Assembly (NCBI GenBank): GCA_019308705.1
Contig: JAFDHW010000131.1
Location: 1-6,800, forward strand
Length of the DNA: 6,800 nt
Direction: 5' to 3'
DNA from: Deltaproteobacteria bacterium
GTDB lineage: Bacteria; Desulfobacterota; Desulfobacteria; Desulfobacterales; Desulfatibacillaceae
This document shows, piece after piece, positions 1-6,120 of this stretch. The notes under the pieces were generated by a model that made no database searches, was not told where the DNA came from, and worked only from the letters and a program-made list of their open reading frames with translations. The translations under genes and the position numbers were made by a program. Numbering within the stretch: position 1 is the first letter of the stretch; each line of letters opens with the position of its first letter.

Positions 1-2729
1 CCCGCTACGTGGACCTGGACAAGTGCATCGGCTGCGGCATGTGCGCGGAGAAGTGCCCCAAGAAGGTGCCCGACGCCTACGAGATGGGGCTTTCCAAGCG
101 CAAGGCCATCTACGTGAAGTACGCCCAGGCCGTGCCCTTGAAGTACGCCATCGACCCGGAGCAGTGCATCTACCTGACCAAGGGCAAGTGCGGGAACTGC
201 GCCAAGGTGTGCCCCGCCGGCGCGGTGAACTACGAGGACAAGGAAACCAGGAAGACGCTCAACGTGGGCGCGGTCATCCTGGCCCAGGGGTCCGAGGGCT
301 TTGACCCCGTGATCCACGACAACCTTGGTTACGGCAAGCTGAAGAACGTGGTCACCAGCCTGGAGTTCGAACGCCTGCTCTCCGCGTCCGGCCCCACCCA
401 GGGCCACCTGGTGCGTTTGTCGGACAAGAAGGAGCCCAAGAAGATCGCCTGGCTCCAGTGCGTGGGCTCCCGCGACATGAACAAGTGCGACCACTCCTAC
501 TGCTCCTCGGTGTGCTGCATGTACGCCATCAAGGAGGCTACCATCGCCAAGGAGCACGCGGGCGAAGACCTGGATTGCGCGGTGTTCTACATGGACATCC
601 GCACCCACGGCAAGGACTTCGAGCGCTATTACAACAAGGCGCGGGAAAAGGACGGCGTGCGGTTTATCCGGTGCAAGGTGCACACGGTGACCGAGGCTCC
701 CAAGACCGGCGAGCTTTCCATCCGCTACGTCACCGACGAGGGCGGCTTGGCCGTGGAAAACTTCGACATGGTGGTCCTTTCCATCGGCCTGCAGGTGAAA
801 AAGGACGTCATGGAATTGGCCGAAAAGCTGGGCGTGGAACTCACCCCGGGCCATTTCGTGAAGAGCAAAAGCCTCGCTCCCGTGGCCACCAGCGTCGAGG
901 GCATCTACACCTGCGGCGTGCTTGCCGGGCCCAAGGACATTCCCCAGTCCGTGGTGGACGCCTCGGCCACGGCGGCGGCGGCCGGCGAGGTCTTGGCCGA
1001 AGCCCGGGGCACCCAGGCCAAGGTCAAACAGATCGTGCCCGAGCGGCCCATCAAGGGCGAGCCCAACCGGATCGGCGTGTTCGTGTGCAAGTGCGGCATC
1101 AACATCGCCGGCGTGGTGGACGTGCCTGCGGTGGTGGAATACGCCAAGGGCCTGCCCGGCGTGGTTTATGTCCAGGAGAACCTCTACTCCTGCTCCCAGG
1201 ACAACCAGGAGGCTATGAAAAAGGTGATCCAGGAGCAGGGGTTAAACAAGGTGGTGGTGGCGGCGTGCACGCCCAAGACCCACGAGCCTTTGTTCCAGGA
1301 CACCCTGGTGGACGCGGGGTTGAACCGCTACCTGTTCGAGATGACCAACATAAGAAACCAGGACTCCTGGGTGCACAAGGACGTGCCGGAGCTTGCCACG
1401 GAAAAGGCCAAGGACCTGGTGCGAATGGCCGTGAACAAGGTGGCCCTGCAGGAGCCCTTGGCCGAGGCCGAGCTGCCCATCAACCAGACCGCCCTGGTCA
1501 TCGGCGGCGGCATCGCCGGGCTTTCTGCGGCCCTTTCCCTTTCCGCCCAGGGGTACGAGACCCACGTGGTGGACAGGAACGAGCAGCTGGGCGGCCAGGC
1601 CCTGTCCCTGCACAAGACCGCCAAGGGCGAGCTGGTTTCGGATCTTTTGGCCGAACTGGTCTCCCGGGCGGAAAAAGACGAGAACATTCACGTGCACGTA
1701 AACACCACGGTCTCCGCGGTGGAGGGCTTCGTGGGCAACTTCAAGACCACGCTCACGGAAAACGGCAACCCCGTGGAGCTTGAGCACGGCGTGGCCATCG
1801 TGGCCACGGGCGGAAGCGAGAGCAAGCCCGAGGAATACCTCTACGGCTCCGACCCCCGGGTGGTCACCGCCCAGGAGCTGGACAGGAAGTTCATCGAGGA
1901 TGACCCGTCGCTTTCCAAGGTGGAGAGCGCGGTGTTCATCCAGTGCGTGGGCTCCCGCGAGCCCCACCGGCCCTATTGTTCCCGGGTGTGCTGCACCCAC
2001 TCCGTGGAGAGCGCCCTGGAGCTCAAAAGAAGGAACCCCGAAGCCTCGGTGTTCATCCTGTACCGGGACCTCCGCACCTACGGCGAACGCGAACTGCTGT
2101 ACAAGGAGGCCCGGCAGGCCGGCGTCATCTTCGTGCGGTTCACCGTGGACGACAAGCCCAAGGTGGAGGTTTCCGGCGGCGAGCTCACCGTGACGGTGAA
2201 AGACCACATCCTGGGCCGGACCATCCAGATCCCCGCGGACCTGGTGACCCTGGCCGCAGCCATCGTGCCCAACAAGGATGAAAAGCTGGCCCAGATGTTC
2301 AAGGTGCCCCTGAACGAGGACGGATTCTTCGTGGAGCGGCACGCCAAGCTGGGGCCCAGCGAATTCGCCACGGACGGCGTGTTCCTCTGCGGCCTGGCCC
2401 ACTACCCCAAGCCCGTGGACGAAGCCGCGGCCCAGGGGCAGGCGGCCGCCGCCCGCGCCGTGACGCTCCTGGCCAAGAAGACCATCCACACCTCCGGCGT
2501 GGTGGCCAGGACCGACCCCGCCATGTGCAGCTCCTGCGGGATCTGCGTGTCCGTGTGCCCCTACTCGGCGCCGTCGTTCATCGCCGAGGGGCCCAACGCG
2601 GGCAAGGCGGAGATAAACCCGGTCCTGTGCAAGGGCTGCGGCCTGTGCGTAGCCTCCTGCCGCTCCGGGGCCATCCACCTGCTGGGATTTGACAACGACC
2701 AGATCTTCGCCATGATCAACGCCTTGTAA
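1..2729 (+). CDS. hdrA: HdrA-like flavin/iron-sulfur protein, tandem two-module form (5' end cut by window)
   Basis: HdrA is the FAD-bearing core of heterodisulfide-reductase-type complexes and splits or merges electron pairs between ferredoxin and a second acceptor. The frame is open from the left edge, so the true start lies upstream; residues here count from the codon at 9. Module 1 shows an inserted ferredoxin (C6-x2-C9-x2-C12-x3-C16-P; C53, C61, C64, C68-P), then the family signature QCVGSRD (C151) with C165, C169 and C170. Its FAD GxGxxG motif must lie upstream. Module 2 begins near residue 352 with the HdrA N-terminal domain (C360, C362, C395, C420), a GGGIAG dinucleotide motif (499-504), LGGQA (527-531), a second QCVGSRE (C646) with C657, C661 and C662, and a C-terminal two-cluster ferredoxin (C840/843/846/850 and C874/877/880/884). 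Single HdrA proteins are about 650 residues, so this is a fusion of two. It resembles the large HdrL-type proteins of sulfate reducers. It lies 33 bases upstream of flxD. Confidence 0.9.
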   Translation, partial: RYVDLDKCIGCGMCAEKCPKKVPDAYEMGLSKRKAIYVKYAQAVPLKYAIDPEQCIYLTKGKCGNCAKVCPAGAVNYEDKETRKTLNVGAVILAQGSEGFDPVIHDNLGYGKLKNVVTSLEFERLLSASGPTQGHLVRLSDKKEPKKIAWLQCVGSRDMNKCDHSYCSSVCCMYAIKEATIAKEHAGEDLDCAVFYMDIRTHGKDFERYYNKAREKDGVRFIRCKVHTVTEAPKTGELSIRYVTDEGGLAVENFDMVVLSIGLQVKKDVMELAEKLGVELTPGHFVKSKSLAPVATSVEGIYTCGVLAGPKDIPQSVVDASATAAAAGEVLAEARGTQAKVKQIVPERPIKGEPNRIGVFVCKCGINIAGVVDVPAVVEYAKGLPGVVYVQENLYSCSQDNQEAMKKVIQEQGLNKVVVAACTPKTHEPLFQDTLVDAGLNRYLFEMTNIRNQDSWVHKDVPELATEKAKDLVRMAVNKVALQEPLAEAELPINQTALVIGGGIAGLSAALSLSAQGYETHVVDRNEQLGGQALSLHKTAKGELVSDLLAELVSRAEKDENIHVHVNTTVSAVEGFVGNFKTTLTENGNPVELEHGVAIVATGGSESKPEEYLYGSDPRVVTAQELDRKFIEDDPSLSKVESAVFIQCVGSREPHRPYCSRVCCTHSVESALELKRRNPEASVFILYRDLRTYGERELLYKEARQAGVIFVRFTVDDKPKVEVSGGELTVTVKDHILGRTIQIPADLVTLAAAIVPNKDEKLAQMFKVPLNEDGFFVERHAKLGPSEFATDGVFLCGLAHYPKPVDEAAAQGQAAAARAVTLLAKKTIHTSGVVARTDPAMCSSCGICVSVCPYSAPSFIAEGPNAGKAEINPVLCKGCGLCVASCRSGAIHLLGFDNDQIFAMINAL

Positions 2730-2730
2730 A

Positions 2731-2743
2731 CGGGATTTTCCCG
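2731..2743 (+). other. small hairpin in the hdrA-flxD gap
   Basis: A perfect five-base-pair inverted repeat (CGGGA / TCCCG) encloses a TTT loop directly after the hdrA stop codon. It has no following T-run, so it is not a convincing intrinsic terminator. It might mark an mRNA processing or stability point, or be chance in GC-rich DNA. Confidence 0.25.
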
Positions 2744-2750
2744 GCCAGCG

Positions 2751-2756
2751 AAAGGA
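2751..2756 (+). promoter_or_regulatory. ribosome binding site of flxD
   Basis: AAAGGA lies six bases before the ATG at 2763. It fixes the start of the selenoprotein gene and shows that the short reading frame ending at the UGA is a translated gene rather than a chance frame. Confidence 0.6.
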
Positions 2757-2762
2757 CGACCA

Positions 2763-3194
2763 ATGGCCGAATGGCAACCGAAAATCGCGGCGTTTTTCTG
2801 CAACTGGTGCACCTACGGCGCTGCGGACCTCGCCGGGGTGAGCCGGATGCAGTACCCCCCGGACTTTCGGGTGATCCGCATCCCCTGCACGGGCCGCATG
2901 AGCCCCAAGTTCATCCTGGCGGCCTTCCGCCAGGGCGCGGACGGGGTGTGGGTGTCCGGGTGACATCCGGGTGACTGCCATTACCTGGAAGGTAATTACT
3001 ACGCCCGTCGGAAATTCGCCCTGTTTAGGAACCTGTTGGAGTACATGGGGGTCGAGCCGGGCCGCCTGCACTTTTCCTGGATCTCGTCGGCCGAGTCCAC
3101 CAAGTTCGTGGACGTGGCCACCAAGGTGATCGAGGAAGTGCGCGCGCTGGGCCCGGCCGGCCAGCTCGCCAAGACAAAGGCACAGGTGGCTTGA
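2763..3194 (+). CDS. flxD: MvhD/FlxD-type [2Fe-2S] electron-transfer subunit, probable selenoprotein (Sec67)
   Basis: MvhD-family proteins bind one [2Fe-2S] cluster and pass electrons from an oxidoreductase or hydrogenase to HdrA. The frame starts at ATG 2763, meets an in-frame TGA at 2961-2963 and runs on to TGA 3192-3194, giving 143 residues, the usual length for the family. Residues 11-25 carry the family's FCNWC motif (C13, C16), followed by C42 in IPCTGRM. After the TGA the frame reads [18 protein letters not shown], which is the conserved block that in most members is preceded by Cys (CHPGDCHY). The TGA therefore replaces that Cys, and Sec67 with C72 completes the cluster region. The rest (68-143) is intact family sequence. 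Selenocysteine versions of MvhD/VhuD are known in methanogens and some deltaproteobacteria. The gene sits between hdrA and flxC (one base apart), as expected for the link between HdrA and the Flx module. The alternative is a TGC-to-TGA nonsense mutation, made unlikely by the intact remainder and the hairpin. Confidence 0.9.
2955..2976 (+). repeat. 11-bp tandem repeat overlapping the Sec codon
   Basis: TCCGGGTGACA (2955-2965) is followed directly by TCCGGGTGACT (2966-2976), ten of eleven bases identical. The first copy contains the Sec UGA. The second is read in a different frame as part of HPGDC. Both copies are needed for the conserved protein motif, so it may be a coincidence of codon choice. 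Confidence 0.6.
2961..2963 (+). other. in-frame UGA read as selenocysteine (codon 67 of flxD)
   Basis: The codon stands exactly at the position of a family-conserved Cys, five residues before C72 in the UHPGDCHY motif. Homology continues without a gap on both sides, which is the usual signature of selenocysteine recoding rather than termination. Confidence 0.88.
2964..3007 (+). promoter_or_regulatory. candidate bacterial SECIS element
   Basis: A seven-base-pair perfect stem (2980-2986 with 2990-2996, ATTACCT / AGGTAAT) closes a GGA loop at 2987-2989. A lower stem of six pairs, one of them G-U, joins 2968-2973 (CGGGTG) to 3002-3007 (CGCCCG), with an internal loop between. The apical loop begins 23 bases after the UGA and starts with G, both in line with the known bacterial SECIS pattern (short apical loop with an early G, roughly 16-37 bases downstream). 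It would recruit SelB with Sec-tRNA. The fold was made by eye, not by energy calculation. Confidence 0.75.
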
Positions 3195-3195
3195 T

Positions 3196-4143
3196 ATGTC
3201 GGACTACACCCAGAAAATCCGGGAGACCGCCAAGAAGCTTCTCTCCGAGGGCAAGGTGGACGCGGTCATCGGCTACCGCGAGGGCACCCTGCCGCTCATG
3301 GCCGAGCCCTGTTTGGTCAAGGATCCGGAAAAGGTGGACCAGCTGGTGTTCAACTCCTTTTGCGGAGTGAACCTGGCCAACTACCTGCCCAAACGGAAAG
3401 ACCGGGTGGCCGTGGTGGCAAAGGGTTGCGACTCCAGGAACATCGCCCTGCACATCGTGGAAAACCAGGTGGACCGTGAAAGGCTTTTCGTCATCGGCGC
3501 GCCCTGCACCCGCATGGTGGACCGCCGCAAGGTGGCCGCCGCCGTGGGAGGCAGGGAGATCAGCGGCGTGTCCGAGCAAGACGGCAAGCTTACGGTCTCG
3601 GGCCCGGGCTACGAGCAGACCGTCGACAAAAAGGACGTGCTCCAGGACAACTGCTCCATCTGCATCCACAGAAACCCCGTGCTTGCAGACGAGATGCTGG
3701 GCGAAAAGCTTCCCGAGCAGGAGGCCGACCGCTACGCGGACGTGCGCGAGGTGGAAGCCATGAGCCCGGAGGAACGGTTCGCCCACTTTAAGGACCTTTT
3801 CTCCGAGTGCATCCGGTGCTACGCGTGCAGAAACGCCTGCCCGCTGTGCTACTGTCCCACCTGCTTCGTGGACGAGTCCAAGCCCCAGTGGGTGGGAAAG
3901 AGCATCGACCCCACGGACACCATGACCTTCCACTTCCTGCGGGCCTTCCATTGCGCGGGCCGGTGCACGGACTGCGGCGCCTGCGAGCGGGCCTGCCCCG
4001 TGGGCATCAAGGTGCGGCAGCTCACCAGGAAGCTGGAAAAGGACTGCCTGGGGCTGTTCGACTGGGAAGCGGGCATGAACCCGGATGTGCGGCCGCCTCT
4101 GGACACCTGGCGCCCCGAGGACCCGGAAGAGTTCATCAAGTAA
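3196..4143 (+). CDS. flxC: FlxC-like iron-sulfur electron-transfer subunit (FrhB/FdhB-related)
   Basis: This 315-residue cytoplasmic protein is an electron-wiring subunit placed between the NAD(P)H module and FlxD/HdrA. The N-terminal part resembles the FrhB/FdhB family: KGCDSRNIALHIVENQ (C78), IGAPCTRMVD, and C153-x2-C156. The C-terminal part holds two ferredoxin-like cluster motifs. The first is extended, C205-x2-C208-x2-C211-x3-C215-x2-C218-x-C220-x2-C223. The second is C257-x2-C260-x2-C263-x3-C267-P, with C253 nearby. There is no signal peptide or membrane segment. The ATG follows the flxD stop by one base, with AGGTGG about six bases upstream, which suggests translational coupling. FlxC of the Desulfovibrio FlxABCD-HdrABC complex has this architecture. 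The subunit-letter assignment rests on architecture and neighbours, and a generic 4Fe-4S dicluster annotation is also possible. Confidence 0.82.
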   Translation: MSDYTQKIRETAKKLLSEGKVDAVIGYREGTLPLMAEPCLVKDPEKVDQLVFNSFCGVNLANYLPKRKDRVAVVAKGCDSRNIALHIVENQVDRERLFVIGAPCTRMVDRRKVAAAVGGREISGVSEQDGKLTVSGPGYEQTVDKKDVLQDNCSICIHRNPVLADEMLGEKLPEQEADRYADVREVEAMSPEERFAHFKDLFSECIRCYACRNACPLCYCPTCFVDESKPQWVGKSIDPTDTMTFHFLRAFHCAGRCTDCGACERACPVGIKVRQLTRKLEKDCLGLFDWEAGMNPDVRPPLDTWRPEDPEEFIK

Positions 4144-4158
4144 ATACAGGGGAGAAAG

Positions 4159-5220
4159 ATGCGCTTTCTCAAGATTGCAAAGGACGACTGGACACGGGGC
4201 GTGGAGGACCTGAAAAAGTCCTTCCGCGTGTTCGGGCCGGTCAAGGAGAAGGAAGCTTACGATTTCCGCCTCCTGGACAAAGGCGTTTTGCCGGATTTTT
4301 CGTTCCAGAACACCCGGCTTTCGCCCAAGTCCACGGTCTACCCCCAGTCCGAGATTCTGTTCGAATACACCCTGGACGAGTCCAAGGCCGACCACCACGT
4401 GCACAAGGTGCCGGAAAAGGATTACTCGCCCAGGGTGATTTTGGGCATCCGGCCCTGCGACGCCAAGGCCTTTGAGCTGGTGCGGCTGAATTTCGACACG
4501 CCCGAGTACAAGGACCCGTATTGGCTTTCGGCCTACGAGGCCACCACCAAGGTGGGGCTGGCGTGCGACGACCCCTGCTCGACCTGCTTCTGCACCTCCG
4601 CGGGCTCCGGGCCTTATGACGAGGCCGGCCTGGACGTGCTGCTCGCCGACCGGGACGACCACTTCCTGGCCAAGGTGCTCACGGAAAAGGGCGAGGCGTT
4701 CGTTTCCGCCGCGGGCTGGAACACCGAGGCTCCGGATGCGGAAGCCGGGTTTGAAAAGCTCGCCGCCGAGGCGGAGGGCAAGGTGCCCGGCGGCGTGCCC
4801 ACGGACAAGCTGGCGGACAAGGAGACCGTCGCGCTCCACGGCGCGGATTTCTGGGAGGACGTGGCCTTTTCGTGCATCAACTGCGGCACCTGCACCTACC
4901 TGTGCCCCACCTGCTGGTGTTTCGACATCCAGGACGAGGTCAAGGGCGCCGAGGGCGTGCGCATGCGGAACTGGGACTCCTGCATGTTTCCGCTGTTCAC
5001 CCTGCACGGCTCCGGGCACAATCCCCGGGCAACCAAGGTGGACCGGGTGCGCCAGCGGTTCATGCACAAGCTAAAGTACTTCGTGGACCGCTACGGCCGG
5101 GGCATCCAGTGCGTGGGCTGCGGCCGGTGCGTGTCCAGCTGCCCTGTAAACATCGACATCCGCCGGGTGGCCAGGCTCATGAACGAGTTTGAGCCCGCCC
5201 CGGAGAAGTGTCCAGCATAA
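4159..5220 (+). CDS. flxB: FlxB-like iron-sulfur subunit (sulfhydrogenase beta / HydB family)
   Basis: This 353-residue iron-sulfur protein resembles the beta subunit of soluble sulfhydrogenases and FlxB. It should pass electrons between the flavin subunit FlxA and the rest of the complex. Visible features in order are GIRPCDAKAFELV (C100), a Cys cluster C136-x3-C140-x2-C143-x-C145, a first ferredoxin motif with extra cysteines (C239-x2-C242-x2-C245-x3-C249-x2-C252-x-C254), the WDSCMF segment (C275) typical of the family, and a second ferredoxin motif C318-x2-C321-x2-C324-x3-C328-P. There is no signal peptide. The ATG is preceded by AGGGGAG at 4148-4154, and the gene begins 15 bases after flxC and ends 12 bases before flxA. 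The RPCDAKAF and KGCDSRNIAL blocks of FlxB and FlxC are alike, which suggests that the two subunits are distant paralogues. Confidence 0.85.
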   Translation: MRFLKIAKDDWTRGVEDLKKSFRVFGPVKEKEAYDFRLLDKGVLPDFSFQNTRLSPKSTVYPQSEILFEYTLDESKADHHVHKVPEKDYSPRVILGIRPCDAKAFELVRLNFDTPEYKDPYWLSAYEATTKVGLACDDPCSTCFCTSAGSGPYDEAGLDVLLADRDDHFLAKVLTEKGEAFVSAAGWNTEAPDAEAGFEKLAAEAEGKVPGGVPTDKLADKETVALHGADFWEDVAFSCINCGTCTYLCPTCWCFDIQDEVKGAEGVRMRNWDSCMFPLFTLHGSGHNPRATKVDRVRQRFMHKLKYFVDRYGRGIQCVGCGRCVSSCPVNIDIRRVARLMNEFEPAPEKCPA

Positions 5221-5227
5221 GAGGGGG
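5221..5227 (+). promoter_or_regulatory. ribosome binding site deciding a TTG start for flxA
   Basis: GAGGGGG lies five bases before TTG 5233. The family's N-terminal residues follow at once, and no nearby in-frame ATG retains them, so TTG is the likely initiator. Confidence 0.6.
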
Positions 5228-5232
5228 CGACG

Positions 5233-6081
5233 TTGGAAAATCCCTACTTTCCCTATCCGGTCAGGATTGATTCCGCGGTCATCGAAACCGAGGACCGGAA
5301 CTTGAAGACGTTCAAGCTGGTGTTTGTAAACCCGGAGGACGAGAAGAAGTTCGCCTACCGTCCGGGCCAGTTCGCCGAGCTTTCGGTGACCGGCAAGGGC
5401 GAGATTCCCATCGGCATCGCCTCCTCGCCCACGGAGCCGGGTTTCCTCATGTTCACGGTGAACAAGGTGGGCGTGGTGTCCACGGCCCTGCACAACATGC
5501 AGGAAGGCGACATCATGGGCGTGAGGGGGCCTTTGGGCAACTGGTACCCCTGGGAGATCCTGGAGCAGGGCAAGAACGTGGTCATCATCGGCGGCGGGTT
5601 CGCCTTCACCACCCTGCGTTCCTCCATCGTGTACATGCTGGACCCGAAAAACCGGGAGAAGTTCGGCGACATCCACGTGATCTACGGCGCGCGCTCCCCG
5701 GGCATGCTCCTGTACCGCGACGAGCTCATGGAGTGGGAGAAGCGCGACGACATCCACATGCACATCACCGTGGACGGCACCGACGACCCGGACTGGAAGT
5801 ACAACGTGGGGTTCGTGCCCACCATCACGGAGCAGAAGGCCCCCAAGGCGGACGCGGACACCTACGCTATTGTCTGCGGCCCCCCGGTCATGATAAAATT
5901 CACACAGCCTGTGCTGGACAAGCTGGGCTACGCGCACGACCACATCATCATGTCCCTTGAAAACCGCATGAAATGCGGTATAGGGATGTGCGGCCGCTGC
6001 AACATCGGGATGGAGTATGTGTGCAAGGACGGCCCGGTGTTCACCCTGGAGCAGCTGAACAGGACCCCGCGCGAGTACTGA
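5233..6081 (+). CDS. flxA: FlxA-like FAD/NAD(P)H-binding oxidoreductase with [2Fe-2S] motif (sulfhydrogenase gamma / PyrK-like)
   Basis: This 282-residue subunit is the likely entry or exit point for NAD(P)H electrons. It has a ferredoxin-NADP reductase-like fold. An FAD-binding barrel (about 1-105) contains YRPGQF (42-47), PIGIASSP (59-66) and GVRGPLGNWY. A nucleotide-binding domain (about 113-240) contains IIGGGFAFTTLRS near 119-130 and CGPPVM (215-220). A C-terminal [2Fe-2S] motif C248-x4-C253-x2-C256-x7-C264 resembles that of PyrK and hydrogenase gamma subunits. The length matches the family. The start is TTG, supported by a strong ribosome binding site. It is the last of the tightly packed Flx genes. 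FlxA of Desulfovibrio uses NADH, but the choice of NADH or NADPH cannot be read safely here. A PyrK subunit of dihydroorotate dehydrogenase is ruled out by the neighbours. Confidence 0.88.
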   Translation: MENPYFPYPVRIDSAVIETEDRNLKTFKLVFVNPEDEKKFAYRPGQFAELSVTGKGEIPIGIASSPTEPGFLMFTVNKVGVVSTALHNMQEGDIMGVRGPLGNWYPWEILEQGKNVVIIGGGFAFTTLRSSIVYMLDPKNREKFGDIHVIYGARSPGMLLYRDELMEWEKRDDIHMHITVDGTDDPDWKYNVGFVPTITEQKAPKADADTYAIVCGPPVMIKFTQPVLDKLGYAHDHIIMSLENRMKCGIGMCGRCNIGMEYVCKDGPVFTLEQLNRTPREY

Positions 6082-6106
6082 TCGAGACCGGCAAAAAGCC
6101 GTAGGC

Positions 6107-6114
6107 AAGGGAGG
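6107..6114 (+). promoter_or_regulatory. ribosome binding site of the apbE-like gene
   Basis: AAGGGAGG ends six bases before ATG 6121. An in-frame ATG at 6115 directly abuts the site and is too close, so 6121 is preferred. Confidence 0.65.
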
Positions 6115-6120
6115 ATGTGC

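Noticed and set aside
458..1783. A 441-codon plus-strand frame inside hdrA.
   Set aside because: It is a shifted-frame shadow of hdrA, rich in Gly, Arg and His and without family motifs.
2763..2963. Reading flxD as a complete 66-residue protein or as a pseudogene broken by a stop codon.
   Set aside because: Family sequence continues in frame after the UGA with no frameshift, the UGA replaces a conserved Cys, and a SECIS-like hairpin follows.
3025..5067. Long open frames on the minus strand (also at 1242-3071 and 5071-6753).
   Set aside because: They lie opposite well-supported genes in GC-rich DNA, their translations are low-complexity His/Gly/Ala/Arg-rich with no recognisable domain, and they are explained by codon bias of the sense strand.
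6089..6101. CGGC-AAAAA-GCCG inverted repeat between flxA and apbE as a terminator.
   Set aside because: The stem is only four base pairs and no T-run follows, so it is too weak to call.
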